Assembly: GCA_019424905.1 (NCBI GenBank)
Contig: JAHYYP010000003.1
Coordinates: forward strand, 1 to 64,000
Source: Collinsella sp.
GTDB lineage: Bacteria; Actinomycetota; Coriobacteriia; Coriobacteriales; Coriobacteriaceae
Direction of reading: 5' to 3'
Length of the DNA stretch: 64,000 nt
A program made the position numbers and the translations under genes. Numbering within the stretch: the first letter of the stretch is position 1; every line of letters begins with the position of its first letter. The notes below the pieces were generated by a model. That model was given only the letters and a program-made list of their open reading frames with translations, was not told where the DNA came from and did no database searches. Shown here in pieces: positions 7,567 to 17,579 of this stretch.

Positions 7567-9432
7567 ATGACAAATGACTATCGCCGCGGTTCCGATGGGG
7601 GCCGCGGTTCTGGACGTCCCTCGTCGCGGGGACGTTCTGGTTATCAAGGAACGGGTCGGCAATCTTACAACGCCGGGCAGTCCCGTGGCAACGACCCGGC
7701 GTCGCGACTTCGCGGCTCGGACGGCCCTCAAATGCATAACACCAGGTCGCGCAAGAGTTCGTCGACCGAATGGCTCACAGGCACGCCTCTGCCTCGCCGC
7801 AAAGCCGTCATGGGCTTCATCGGGCTTGGTTTGAGCTTGGGCGTCTTTCGCCTTGCCGACTATCAAATTGTCGAAGCCGATAAACTGCGCGAGCGTGCCG
7901 ATGCGCGCCGCCTGCTTGCACAGACCCTCTATGCCAAACGCGGCACCATCTACGACCGCAACGGTAACGTGCTGGCGTCGTCGGTCGAATGTCGCAACAT
8001 CGCCGTGAACCCGCAGCTTGTCGAGGATGTTGACAAGACGGTGTCGGCGCTGGTCAAGGCAACTGGAATCGACAAAAAGACCTGCCGCAAGCTCGTCGAG
8101 TCCGATGGCACCTGGGTGTATATCAAGCGCCAGGTGGACGAAGACGATGCTGCGGCGCTGGAGAAGAAGAACCTGCCCGGCGTGCTTTTTGAGCAGGCCA
8201 TGAAGCGCGTATATCCATACGGCAATCTGGCATCGCAGGTGCTGGGTGTAGTGAATGTAGACAACGACGGCCTGACGGGTCTCGAAAAGCAATACAACAA
8301 GCTTCTGACCGGCACGAATGGTTCCCTCGTACGCGAGCGCGCGAGGGACGGCAGCTATATCGCGGGCGGTGCCTATAAAAAGGTTGCTGCGGTCGACGGC
8401 GTTGACATCGTGACGACGCTCGACGTCAATATCCAGCGAGCGGCTGAGGATGCCCTGGCAGAGGCAGTTGAGAAGACTAAGGCCAAGAACGGCTCGGCGC
8501 TGGTCACCGATCCTACGACAGGCGAGATCTTGGCAGCCTGCTCGTACCCGACCTACGACCAGACCGATCTGGAGAACGCCAAGACCGAGGATATGAACTT
8601 GCGCCTGGTCACCGACGCCTACGAGCCCGGCTCGGTCTTTAAGACGCTCGTGGCGGGCGCCGGCTTCGACTTGGGTGTCGTGCGATCGAGTACGTCGTTT
8701 GAGGTGCCGGCGAGCATCAAGGTGGGCGACGATGCCGTTACCGATGCCGACAAGCGCGACTATGGCATGACCATGGATGTGCGCGAGATGATGCGCCGTT
8801 CGTCCAATGTGGGCTTTGTCCTGGTGGGGCGCAAGATCGGTGCCGACGACTTTGCCGCCTATGTGGACAAGTGGGGCATCGGTCACAGCTCCGGTGTCGA
8901 TTTTCCGGGCGAGAGCCTGGGCATCGTCAAGGAGCGTGACCAGTATGACGGCGCCACGCTGGGCTCGATGAGCTTTGGACAGGCGCTGTCCGTCTCGCCG
9001 ATTGAGATTGCACGTGCCGTGGGCGGCATCGCCAACGGCGGCGTGATGATGACCCCGCACTTCTATAAGTCCAGCAAAGGCGACGAGAAGGACTGGGGCG
9101 AAGGCGAACGCGCGATTTCTGAGGACGCCGCATCCCAGGTGACATCGTGCATGCAGACGGTCGTGTCCGAGGGAACGGGCGTTGGCGGCGCGGTTGACGG
9201 CTATGACGTGGCGGGTAAGACCGGTACGGCCGAACGTGCCGACGAGAACGGCGGCTACCTCAAGGAGAACTACATGTCGTCCTTTATGGGCTTTGCACCG
9301 GCACAATCGCCCAAGGTACTGTGCTATATCACGCTCGACGGAACGCCGAGCGGTTCGGATGCCGCTGCGGTGCCGTTCCAGTCCATTATGGCCAACGCGC
9401 TCGACGTGCTGGGTATCCCGCGCACGAGGTAG
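7567..9432 (+). CDS. ftsI: Septal penicillin-binding protein (FtsI/PBP2 class B type)
   Basis: A 621-residue class B penicillin-binding protein that crosslinks septal peptidoglycan. After a basic, glycine- and arginine-rich N-terminus (about 70 residues) comes one membrane anchor (about 80-98), then the dimerisation domain starting near KRGTIYDRNGNVLASS. The transpeptidase domain has all three motifs: SVFK with nucleophile Ser356, S412-S-N414, and K551-T-G553. There are no PASTA repeats at the C-terminus. It is 17 bases after the ftsL-like gene. The ribosome binding site is weak. Confidence 0.95.
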   Translation: MTNDYRRGSDGGRGSGRPSSRGRSGYQGTGRQSYNAGQSRGNDPASRLRGSDGPQMHNTRSRKSSSTEWLTGTPLPRRKAVMGFIGLGLSLGVFRLADYQIVEADKLRERADARRLLAQTLYAKRGTIYDRNGNVLASSVECRNIAVNPQLVEDVDKTVSALVKATGIDKKTCRKLVESDGTWVYIKRQVDEDDAAALEKKNLPGVLFEQAMKRVYPYGNLASQVLGVVNVDNDGLTGLEKQYNKLLTGTNGSLVRERARDGSYIAGGAYKKVAAVDGVDIVTTLDVNIQRAAEDALAEAVEKTKAKNGSALVTDPTTGEILAACSYPTYDQTDLENAKTEDMNLRLVTDAYEPGSVFKTLVAGAGFDLGVVRSSTSFEVPASIKVGDDAVTDADKRDYGMTMDVREMMRRSSNVGFVLVGRKIGADDFAAYVDKWGIGHSSGVDFPGESLGIVKERDQYDGATLGSMSFGQALSVSPIEIARAVGGIANGGVMMTPHFYKSSKGDEKDWGEGERAISEDAASQVTSCMQTVVSEGTGVGGAVDGYDVAGKTGTAERADENGGYLKENYMSSFMGFAPAQSPKVLCYITLDGTPSGSDAAAVPFQSIMANALDVLGIPRTR

Positions 9433-9559
9433 GGGGTTACAATCTTTGGGGCGTGGTTTGTTGTCCCATATGAGGGGTGTTCACATGCCCTGCACCACGC
9501 ATGCGCGGCGCTGGGATACAATACGCCGATAGCATTATTAGGTTTACAGGGGAGCTGCA

Positions 9560-10984
9560 ATGATAGAGATCGCCGTCAACAACCTCGCGGCCGCAACAGG
9601 GGCCCGAACCGTGACGGGAGAAGCCGATCGGGTATGCCGCGGGTGCGTTATCGACTCGCGTCAGGTCGAGGAAGGGACGATTTTCGTCGCCTTTCCCGGT
9701 GAAAACGTCGACGGCAATGATTTTGCTTCCCGTGCCGTCCAGTCGGGTGCCGGCGCCGTCGTGATGACGCGTGAGCCCGAGGCTGAGCTGGTCTCGCTGG
9801 CGCAGGACAAGGGCTGTGCCATCTTGCTGACCGATGATCCCGAGGAGTTTCTGCTGCGTTTGGCGCACGCGTACCGTCTGGAGCTTGGCTGCCTGGTCGT
9901 TGGCATTACCGGTTCCATCGGCAAGACGACGACCAAGGACGTGCTCGCCGCTGTGCTCGCCAAGCGCTATCGTGTCTGGGCCACCAAGGGCAATTTCAAT
10001 AACCTGATCGGCATGCCGCTCACGGTGCTTTCCGCTCCGGCCGATACCGAGGTCCTGGTGCTCGAGATGGGCATGAACCATTTCCACGAGATTGAGCGCC
10101 TGTCCCAGTCCGCCAATCCCAACCTTGCCATCGTGAGCAAGATTGGCACCTCTCATATCGGCATTTTGGGTAGCCGCGAGAACATCGCCCGCGCTAAGGC
10201 CGAGATTGTCCAGGGTATGTGCGCCGCTGGCGACTTCTTGCCGCTGCTGGTTTTGGGCGGCGAGGACGACTTTACGCCGTTCATTCGCGATACGTTCGCC
10301 CAGCCTGCTGGTATCGACGTGATGCTGGCCGGCGTCTCGGACGATGATGAGGTCCGTGCCCGCGACGTTCGTGTTGATGACGAGGGCCGTCCGGTCTTTA
10401 CGCTCGATTTTGGCCAGGGTGAGACGACCGATACCATGCTTGCCATCCCCGGCGTGCAGTCCGTCCCAAATGCCGTTAAGGCCGCCGCAGTTGCCTATCG
10501 CCTGGGCGTGACGCCCGAGCAGATCGATGCTGCCTTTAGAGGCCTCACGATCACCGGTCACCGCCAGGAGATCAAGCGCGCCAAGAGCGGTGCCCGCGTC
10601 ATCGACGATTCCTATAACGCCAGTGCCGAATCCATGGCTGCTGGCCTCGATCTGCTGTGCTCGCTTTCGTGCACGGGGTCTCGTATGGCGATCCTGGGCG
10701 AGATGGGCGAGATGGGCGATGAGGCTCCTCGCATGCATGAGCTCGTGGGCGCCTATGCCGCCGCCAAGAAGCTCGACATGCTGGCGTGCGTCGGCGGTGA
10801 GCTGGCCCAGCTTATGGCCGACGCCGCGCGCATGATGGGCATGGACGAGGACCGCATCCAGGTGTTCTCCGATTATCAGCAGGTGCTCGACCGCATGGGC
10901 GGCGCGCTTGAAAAACATGATGTTGCACTGGTCAAGGGTTCCCGCTTTGTTGAGCTCGACCGCTTTGTGGAAGGTGTGTGCTAG
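9560..10984 (+). CDS. murF: UDP-MurNAc-tripeptide D-alanyl-D-alanine ligase
   Basis: A 474-residue Mur ligase that adds D-Ala-D-Ala to the UDP-MurNAc tripeptide, completing the cytoplasmic pentapeptide precursor. The ATP loop GITGSIGKTTTKD has Lys122. GNFNNLIGMPLTVL and the DDSYNASAESM segment are MurF-specific. The N-terminal MurE/F-type uridine-binding domain and the C-terminal ligase domain are both present. The start follows CAGGGGAGC. A TACAAT hexamer at 9517 in the 127-base gap before it may give an internal promoter, but no -35 is clear. murE, which usually comes before murF, is absent. Confidence 0.97.
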   Translation: MIEIAVNNLAAATGARTVTGEADRVCRGCVIDSRQVEEGTIFVAFPGENVDGNDFASRAVQSGAGAVVMTREPEAELVSLAQDKGCAILLTDDPEEFLLRLAHAYRLELGCLVVGITGSIGKTTTKDVLAAVLAKRYRVWATKGNFNNLIGMPLTVLSAPADTEVLVLEMGMNHFHEIERLSQSANPNLAIVSKIGTSHIGILGSRENIARAKAEIVQGMCAAGDFLPLLVLGGEDDFTPFIRDTFAQPAGIDVMLAGVSDDDEVRARDVRVDDEGRPVFTLDFGQGETTDTMLAIPGVQSVPNAVKAAAVAYRLGVTPEQIDAAFRGLTITGHRQEIKRAKSGARVIDDSYNASAESMAAGLDLLCSLSCTGSRMAILGEMGEMGDEAPRMHELVGAYAAAKKLDMLACVGGELAQLMADAARMMGMDEDRIQVFSDYQQVLDRMGGALEKHDVALVKGSRFVELDRFVEGVC

Positions 10985-10987
10985 CCC

Positions 10988-12007
10988 ATGTTCGGCAATC
11001 CCTCGTATCCAACGTATCAGGCTTTTTTGGGGCTTGGCATCGCCGCTGCCATTGCGCTGCTGCTCATGCCGTGGTGGATCAAGCTGCTCAAGGTCGAGGG
11101 TATCGGCCAGCAGGTTCGTGCCGACGGCCCCAAGCGTCATTTGGTTAAGCAGGGAACGCCCACCATGGGTGGTGTTGTCATTCTCGTCGCGATCTCGCTG
11201 ACCTGCCTGCTGATGGGCAAGCTCACCACCGAGCTCGTGCTCGTGCTGCTCGCCACGCTGGCGACCGGCGTGCTGGGCCTGATCGACGACCTGACTTCCG
11301 TTACGCATGGGCGCTCGCTCGGTCTGACGCCTCATGCCAAGATGATCGGCCTAACCATTATCTGTGTCACCTTTACGGTACTTGCCGTCAACTGGTGCGG
11401 CGTTGCCCCCGAGATTCGTTTTCCCGGCGGCCTGACGATTGACCTCGGTGTTCTTTCGACCACCATCTGCGGCCTTTCGTTCCCGTGGCTCTACATTGTC
11501 TTTTGCTGGCTGATGATCGCCGGTCTTTCTAATGCCGTGAACCTGACCGATGGCCTTGACGGTCTTGCTGGCGGCACCTCCATGATTGCCATGCTCGCCA
11601 TGGCTGCCATGGCGTTTTTGCACGGAGACGTGAACCTGTCCATCTTCTGCACCGCATGTGCCGGTGCCTGCTTGGGCTTTCTGTGGTTCAACTGCTATCC
11701 GGCGAGCATCTTTATGGGCGATACCGGCTCGCTTGCCCTGGGCGCCGCGTTTGCCTGCACGTCCATCATGACCAACACCGAGGTCGTCTCCCTCATCATC
11801 GGCGGCCTGTTTATCGTTGAGACCCTGTCGGTCATGATTCAGGTTGTCTACTTCCACTTTACGCACAAGCGCGTCTTCCTTATGGCGCCCATCCATCATC
11901 ATTTCGAAAAGAAGGGCTGGGCCGAGACCAAGGTCGTCATCCGTTTTTGGATTGTCGCCGCGGCCTTCGGAGCCCTGGGCCTCGCGCTGTTCTTCCAGTT
12001 GGGATAG
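10988..12007 (+). CDS. mraY: Phospho-N-acetylmuramoyl-pentapeptide transferase
   Basis: A 339-residue integral membrane enzyme with about ten transmembrane helices. It transfers phospho-MurNAc-pentapeptide to undecaprenyl phosphate to form lipid I. Family signatures are the PTMGGV start of the first cytoplasmic loop, LTDGLDGLAGG with catalytic aspartates, FMGDTGSLALG, and the MAPIHHHFEKKGW loop. It starts 3 bases after murF and ends 9 bases before murD, so the genes are co-translated or at least co-transcribed. Confidence 0.98.
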   Translation: MFGNPSYPTYQAFLGLGIAAAIALLLMPWWIKLLKVEGIGQQVRADGPKRHLVKQGTPTMGGVVILVAISLTCLLMGKLTTELVLVLLATLATGVLGLIDDLTSVTHGRSLGLTPHAKMIGLTIICVTFTVLAVNWCGVAPEIRFPGGLTIDLGVLSTTICGLSFPWLYIVFCWLMIAGLSNAVNLTDGLDGLAGGTSMIAMLAMAAMAFLHGDVNLSIFCTACAGACLGFLWFNCYPASIFMGDTGSLALGAAFACTSIMTNTEVVSLIIGGLFIVETLSVMIQVVYFHFTHKRVFLMAPIHHHFEKKGWAETKVVIRFWIVAAAFGALGLALFFQLG

Positions 12008-12016
12008 TGGTCTTTC

Positions 12017-13423
12017 ATGCCTCTTGCTGATGTCTTTAGCCTGCTCGTTTTGGGTCAGGGCAAATCCGGTCTCGATGTCGCCCGCTGGGCGCTGGCGCAT
12101 CCCGAGCGCGTGAGCGCCGTTACCGTGTATGGCGGCGGCGCCTCTGAGCCCAATGACGCCACGCGTGCGCTCGAGGCTGCTGGTGCGTCGTTTGTCTATG
12201 GGACCGAACAGGTCGAGGGTGCCTATGACGTATGCGTGACGTGCCCGGGCATCTCGGAGTTCTCGGGCTTCTTTAAGGCCGGGCGCGAGCATGCCGCCCA
12301 GATTATGGGTGAGCCCGAGTTTGCCTATCGCCTGTCGCCCGATAACTGGATTGCCATCACGGGTACCAACGGCAAGACGACCACCACGTCGTTGACTGAT
12401 TATCTGCTCAAGGCTGCCGGCGAGGCCAGCGTAGCTGTCGGCAACATCGGCGAGCCGCCGGTCAACGAGATTGACGGCCGAGCCCACAACGAGTGGTTTG
12501 TGGCCGAGCTCTCGAGCTACCAGATTGCTACGACCGCCGAGCTTCATCCTCGCGTGGCGGTGCTGCTCAACATCACTCCCGACCACTTGGGCTGGCATAA
12601 GAGCCATAAGAACTATGCGCTTGCCAAGATCAAACTGTTTGACAATATGGTCGATGACGATCTGGCGGTTGTCGACGTCGAAGACGCCGGCATTCACGAG
12701 TTCGATGAGTACATCTACACGCCGGGTCGTCGCATCTGCAAGGTCGCTTTTGACGAGCCCGAGGGCGAGGATGCCGCCTTTGTGCGCGATGGCAAGATGA
12801 TCGTGCGCCTGAAGGGCGTCGAGACCCCGCTCATCGCTACATCCGAGCTCAAGATTTCGGGCCATCACAATGTTATCAATGCCCTGTGCGCTGCCACGGC
12901 TGCCCTGGCAGTCGGTGTCGATGTCGATGGTGTCTGCCGCGGTCTGGCCTCGTTCCAGCCGCTCGAGCACCGCGTGGAGCCGTGTGGCGAGATTGACGGC
13001 GTGCGCTACGTCAACGATTCCAAGGCGACCAACACCGATGCGGTCGAGAAGGCACTGACGGCATTTCCCGATGACGACGTGATCTTGCTGCTCGGCGGCC
13101 ACGATAAGGGCACGCCGCTCACGGACTTCGCGCGCGTTGTTATGGATAACGTACGCTCGGTCGTCTGCTTTGGCGATGCGCGCGAGCGTTTCACCGCCGC
13201 TATGGACGAGGCCGATGTCGATGGCGATGTGGATATCGCCCAGGCGGATGACCTGCGCGATGCCGTGGACGTCGCCCGTTCGCTGTCGAGCCGTGGCGAT
13301 GTGATCTTACTTTCTCCTGCCTGCTCTTCGTTCGATGAGTTCTCGGGCTATGAGGAGCGCGGCCGCGTGTTTAAGGACTATGTGGCCCAGCTTGCCGCTG
13401 CGGCGAAATCGCAAATGGAATAG
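12017..13423 (+). CDS. murD: UDP-MurNAc-L-alanine:D-glutamate ligase
   Basis: A 468-residue Mur ligase that adds D-glutamate to UDP-MurNAc-L-Ala in the cytoplasm. The N-terminal Rossmann-like domain opens LLVLGQGKSGLDVARW. The ATP loop is TGTNGKTTTT with Lys120. The central NITPDHLGWH and C-terminal NDSKATNTDAVEKAL and ILLLGGHDKGT blocks are characteristic of MurD. It sits in the usual mraY-murD-ftsW order. Confidence 0.97.
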   Translation: MPLADVFSLLVLGQGKSGLDVARWALAHPERVSAVTVYGGGASEPNDATRALEAAGASFVYGTEQVEGAYDVCVTCPGISEFSGFFKAGREHAAQIMGEPEFAYRLSPDNWIAITGTNGKTTTTSLTDYLLKAAGEASVAVGNIGEPPVNEIDGRAHNEWFVAELSSYQIATTAELHPRVAVLLNITPDHLGWHKSHKNYALAKIKLFDNMVDDDLAVVDVEDAGIHEFDEYIYTPGRRICKVAFDEPEGEDAAFVRDGKMIVRLKGVETPLIATSELKISGHHNVINALCAATAALAVGVDVDGVCRGLASFQPLEHRVEPCGEIDGVRYVNDSKATNTDAVEKALTAFPDDDVILLLGGHDKGTPLTDFARVVMDNVRSVVCFGDARERFTAAMDEADVDGDVDIAQADDLRDAVDVARSLSSRGDVILLSPACSSFDEFSGYEERGRVFKDYVAQLAAAAKSQME

Positions 13424-13432
13424 GGGTTGCCG

Positions 13433-14953
13433 GTGAGAGAGGAGAGCCCCCGACAAGGTATGAGGAGGCCCGACTCGGACCGTGCTTCCTCGCGGCGTAG
13501 CACACCGCGTTCCGGTCGCGGCGGGCAGTCGTTTAGCGAACGCTATATTGCCGGCGTTCCCGCCCGTATCATGCGCCCCCGTTTGATATTCATGGCCTGC
13601 TTGTTTACCTTGGTATGCTTTGGCCTGCTGATGGTGTACTCGGCGTCTTCGGTCGAGGCGCTGCACGAGAATGGCTCGGCGACGTTTTTTCTGGGTCGAC
13701 AGGCCGCGTTTGCCGTGGTCGGTGTTCTGGCGCTGATTGCCATCGTGCGCGTTTTGCCAGACAGCTGGTTTGGGGAGGATGTGCTCAGGATCTTCCTCAT
13801 CGGCATGATAGGGCTACTGCTTCTGGTGTTCTTGGTGGGCAGCGGCAGCCGTGGCGCCACGCGCTGGCTCAACATCGCCGGTATTCAGTTCCAGCCTTCC
13901 GAGTTTTTAAAGCCATTTGCCATTGCGTATTCGGCCATCATGCTTGATCGCTTCTTTTCGCCCGGTGGCAACATCAACGAATTCCTTCGCAAGATGGGCA
14001 TCTACCTGGGCATTTCGCTCTTTCTGATCTTTATCCAGCCCGATTTCGGTACTGTCCTGATCATCCTGTTGACCCTCATGTGCATGGCGTTGTTTGCGGG
14101 TCTCGACCCCAGATTTATCATCGGCGTGCTAATCTTCGGCATTCTCGTGATCGTGATTGCGCTTGTTGCAGAGCCGTACCGTATGGTGCGTATTCAGGTT
14201 GCCTTGAACCCTTGGGCCGACGAGTATGGTGACGGCTATCAGGCCACGCTTGCCATCATGGCCTTTGCCTCGGGCGGTCTGTTCGGCCGTGGCATCGGCA
14301 ACTCAACCATGAAGTACTCGTATCTGCCCGAGGCGCACAATGACTACATCCTGGCCATCATTGGCGAGGAAGTCGGTTTTGTCGGAACCGTGCTGTTCTT
14401 CTTGGTGTTTGCGATGCTGATCTATTCGGCGTTTCGCATTGCCGAACAGGCGACCGATCGTCGGGGCGCGCTTATGGCGTCTGGCTCCGCGGTCATTCTC
14501 GCGGTGCAGTTTTTGATTAACGCGTTGGGCATCCTCAACGTGTTTCCCATGACGGGCAAACCGTTGCCGTTTATTAGCTACGGCGGCTCTTCGATTATTG
14601 TGTCGCTTATGCTCGCCGGTCTGATCCTGCGCGTTTCGTACGAGAGCGCCCGTCGCGATGAGTACGACCGTCGCCGCGAGAGCTTTGCCGTTATGGATGA
14701 GAGTACCGCCGGCGTGCCCCACGTGCGCGGCGAGCGATCTTCGCGTAACGGTTTTACCGTCCTGGATGGCTCTGCGACCGAGCCGGCAGCCCGCCCGCGT
14801 CAGCGAACGGCGCCGCAAGGTCGTCCTCAGCGCCCCACTCCTCGCAATGCGGGCGGCGGATATAATCGAATCGATTTGAACTCGGACCCGTCGGCGCGTC
14901 TGCGCACCGACGACCAGGGACCGCGTGTACGAAGGGACTACCATGACCGATAA
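13433..14953 (+). CDS. ftsW: Septal peptidoglycan glycosyltransferase FtsW
   Basis: A SEDS-family polymerase of 506 residues with about ten membrane helices between roughly residues 45 and 400. It polymerises lipid II at the septum together with the FtsI-type protein. SEDS features seen are QFQPSEFLKPFAI, YQATLAIMAFASGGLFGRG with LPEAHNDYILA, and MTGKPLPFISYGGSS. A basic N-terminus and a 100-residue Arg/Pro-rich C-terminal tail extend the core. The GTG at 13433 is chosen because AGGGGT lies just upstream; a TTG at 13427 is also possible. Its end overlaps murG by 11 bases. Confidence 0.95.
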   Translation: MREESPRQGMRRPDSDRASSRRSTPRSGRGGQSFSERYIAGVPARIMRPRLIFMACLFTLVCFGLLMVYSASSVEALHENGSATFFLGRQAAFAVVGVLALIAIVRVLPDSWFGEDVLRIFLIGMIGLLLLVFLVGSGSRGATRWLNIAGIQFQPSEFLKPFAIAYSAIMLDRFFSPGGNINEFLRKMGIYLGISLFLIFIQPDFGTVLIILLTLMCMALFAGLDPRFIIGVLIFGILVIVIALVAEPYRMVRIQVALNPWADEYGDGYQATLAIMAFASGGLFGRGIGNSTMKYSYLPEAHNDYILAIIGEEVGFVGTVLFFLVFAMLIYSAFRIAEQATDRRGALMASGSAVILAVQFLINALGILNVFPMTGKPLPFISYGGSSIIVSLMLAGLILRVSYESARRDEYDRRRESFAVMDESTAGVPHVRGERSSRNGFTVLDGSATEPAARPRQRTAPQGRPQRPTPRNAGGGYNRIDLNSDPSARLRTDDQGPRVRRDYHDR

Positions 14954-16058
14954 AATGACCGTTGCTATTGCAGCCGGCGGCACGGCAGGACACATCAACC
15001 CCGCGCTCGCCTTGGCCGAAGAGCTGCGTGACCGTGGCCACCATGTTGTGTTCGTGGGCCAGTCGCGAAAGCTCGAGGGTCGTCTGGTCCCCGAGGCTGG
15101 GTTTGATTTTGTGCCCATTACGGTCACGGGCTTCGACCGCTCCCGTCCTTGGACGGCGCTGACCTCGCTGTGGCGTGTCAACAAGGCCAAGCGTGCTCTC
15201 GCCAGTCATTTCTCAAAGGTCGGCAAGCCCGATGCCGCCATCGGTTTTGGTGCCTATGTCGAGGTTCCGCTGCTGGGGTGGTGCAAGGGCGCAGGCGTTC
15301 CGTATCTGCTGCATGAGCAGAACTCTGTTCCGGGACTGGCCAACAAGATGATGAACTCCCACGCCGCCCGCGTGTGCATCTCGGTGCCGGCAGCGCGTTC
15401 GGTCTTTGAGCGCGAAGGTGACCCTGACCACGTGCTCATGACAGGCAACCCCGTACGTCGCTCGGTAATCGAGGGCGATCGCGCTCGCGGCCGCAAGGCA
15501 CTTGGCGTTCCCGAGGACGCTACGCTGCTGCTCGTCTTTGGCGGTTCACTTGGCGCCCAGCACCTCAACGAGCGCGTGGTTTCGCTCAAAAACGAGCTGC
15601 TTTCGCGCAAGAACCTCTATGTGTTGCATTCGACGGGTGCCGACGGCTTTGAGGAGACCGAGCGCGCTTTGGCGCTGACGCCCGAGGAGGCGAAGCGTTA
15701 CCGCGTCCAGCCTTACATCGACAACATGGGCGATATGCTGGCTGCTGCCGATTTGGCGCTCTCGCGTTCGGGCGCATCGAGCGTGGCCGAGATCGCTGCG
15801 CTCGCCGTACCCTCGGTGCTCGTGCCGTATCCGCATGCGACGGCCGACCACCAAACCACCAATGCCCGGTATCTGGTCGACGCCGGGGCCGGCGTGCTCT
15901 GCGCCGATGCCGATATCGACGGTTCTGCCTTTGCCGATGAGCTGCTGCACCTGGTCGATGATGCGGTGGCGCGCGAGGCCATGCGTCAGGCGGCGCGTGG
16001 TCTGGCTCAGGATAGGGCTGCCGCTCTTCTGGCCGATGCGGTAGAGGGTTTGCGTTAG
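14943..16058 (+). CDS. murG: Lipid II synthase (UDP-GlcNAc transferase) MurG
   Basis: A 371-residue GT-B glycosyltransferase on the inner membrane face that adds GlcNAc to lipid I to give lipid II. The family signatures are AAGGTAGHINPALALAEEL at the start, LHEQNSVPGLANK, FGGSLGAQHLNERV in the hinge region, and SRSGASSVAEIAAL in the UDP-GlcNAc site. The ATG at 14943 follows GAAGGGA by 5 bases and overlaps the end of ftsW. Confidence 0.97.
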   Translation: MTDKMTVAIAAGGTAGHINPALALAEELRDRGHHVVFVGQSRKLEGRLVPEAGFDFVPITVTGFDRSRPWTALTSLWRVNKAKRALASHFSKVGKPDAAIGFGAYVEVPLLGWCKGAGVPYLLHEQNSVPGLANKMMNSHAARVCISVPAARSVFEREGDPDHVLMTGNPVRRSVIEGDRARGRKALGVPEDATLLLVFGGSLGAQHLNERVVSLKNELLSRKNLYVLHSTGADGFEETERALALTPEEAKRYRVQPYIDNMGDMLAAADLALSRSGASSVAEIAALAVPSVLVPYPHATADHQTTNARYLVDAGAGVLCADADIDGSAFADELLHLVDDAVAREAMRQAARGLAQDRAAALLADAVEGLR

Positions 16059-16155
16059 TTAGACGGGATATCGTCGGTCGCCCTCGCGCTGATGCGGTAG
16101 GTGCGGTACAGTTAACGGGTTACAGGCAGTGTTTACGCAAGGAGTACACGAGCAC

Positions 16156-17574
16156 ATGGCTGATTCCCAGACTGCAACCTCCGCGCCCGAGTTTAAGAGC
16201 GCCCACTTTATCGGTATCGGCGGCGCCGGCATGAGCGGCATCGCCCTCGTTCTGCACGAGCGCGGTTATGCCGTTACCGGCTCCGACCTTAAGACGTCAC
16301 GTTATATCCGCCAGCTTACGCGCGCGGGTGTGAAGGTGCATGTGGGCCATGAGGCCGCCACGATCGACGAGGTCAAGCCCGACGTGGTAGTTGTCTCCAC
16401 CGCTATTCCGGAGTCCAACCCTGAACTCGTGCGCGCTCGCGAGCTTGGTATTCCCGTGTGGCCCCGTGCCAAGATGCTCTCTGCTTTGGGCCACGGCTAC
16501 ACCACTGTCGCTGTTGCCGGCACGCATGGCAAGACCACCACGTCTTCGATGTGCGCCACCATGCTCGACCGCATGGGTCTGGATCCGAGCTTCTTGATCG
16601 GCGGCATCGTCGAGGGCTATGACACGAACGGCAAGAACGGCTCGGGCGACTACTTTGTCGCCGAGGCCGACGAGTCCGACAGCTCCTTCCTGTTCCTGAA
16701 CCCCAACGTAGTCATTGTGACCAACGTCGAGGCCGACCACCTCGATCACTACTCGGGTATCGAGGAGATCGAGGCGACTTTCGCCAAATTCATGAGCCTG
16801 GTGGGCGAGGACGGCACCGTCATCGTCTGCGGTGAGGACCCGCATCTGGTCGAGCTCGCCAAGTCGACGGGCCGTCACGTGCTTTCCTACGGCTTTGCCG
16901 AGAGCAACGACATCGTCTGCATGCACCCGGATGTTAAGGGCATCCATAGTGACTTTATCGTTCGCTTTGAGGACGGCACTGAGCATGCTGTGGAGATCAA
17001 GAGCAATCCCGGTCGCCACAACATGCTCAACGCCACGGCGGTGCTTACCGTCGCCCATGTCCTGGGCCTTGACATCGACGCCGCCGCCAAGGCGCTCTCG
17101 AGCTTTGAGGGCGTCCGCCGTCGCTTTACCCACGTGGGCGATATCGATGGCATCACCGTGGTCGATGATTACGGCCATCACCCCACCGAGATCAAGGCGA
17201 CGCTTGCTGCCGCTTCGTCGCTGGGCTACAAGCATGTCGACGTCGTGTTCCAGCCGCACCGCTATTCGCGCCTGCAGGCCCTGTGCGACGACTTTGCCGA
17301 TGCATTTGCCAATGCCGATAAACTGCTGCTGATTGATGTGTTCTCGGCTGGCGAGATGCCCATTCCGGGTGTCACCTCTAAGATGCTCGCCGATACCGTG
17401 CGCGCCAAGCATCCTGGCAAGGAGGTCGTGTACTGCTCCAGCCGTCTTGAGCTCAATCAGGAGCTCGAGCAGATGGTGGGCGAGGGCGACCTGCTGCTCA
17501 CTATGGGTGCCGGTGACGTTACGACCGTCGGTCCCGAGTTCATTGAGTATCTGACTGCCAAGAAAGACGCTTAA
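16156..17574 (+). CDS. murC: UDP-MurNAc:L-alanine ligase
   Basis: A 472-residue Mur ligase that adds L-alanine to UDP-MurNAc, the first amino acid of the stem peptide. The N-terminal HFIGIGGAGMSGIA motif binds UDP. The ATP loop is AGTHGKTTTSSM with Lys126. EADESDSSF and DDYGHHPTEI are typical of MurC. The ATG at 16156 is preferred to a GTG at 16129; AAGGAG is 11 bases upstream, a slightly long spacing. A 97-base gap separates it from murG. Confidence 0.96.
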   Translation: MADSQTATSAPEFKSAHFIGIGGAGMSGIALVLHERGYAVTGSDLKTSRYIRQLTRAGVKVHVGHEAATIDEVKPDVVVVSTAIPESNPELVRARELGIPVWPRAKMLSALGHGYTTVAVAGTHGKTTTSSMCATMLDRMGLDPSFLIGGIVEGYDTNGKNGSGDYFVAEADESDSSFLFLNPNVVIVTNVEADHLDHYSGIEEIEATFAKFMSLVGEDGTVIVCGEDPHLVELAKSTGRHVLSYGFAESNDIVCMHPDVKGIHSDFIVRFEDGTEHAVEIKSNPGRHNMLNATAVLTVAHVLGLDIDAAAKALSSFEGVRRRFTHVGDIDGITVVDDYGHHPTEIKATLAAASSLGYKHVDVVFQPHRYSRLQALCDDFADAFANADKLLLIDVFSAGEMPIPGVTSKMLADTVRAKHPGKEVVYCSSRLELNQELEQMVGEGDLLLTMGAGDVTTVGPEFIEYLTAKKDA

Positions 17575-17579
17575 GTCTA

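Noticed and set aside
9517..9522. Separate promoter for murF
   Set aside because: TACAAT is present but no -35 lies at the right distance, so it is noted only in the murF entry.
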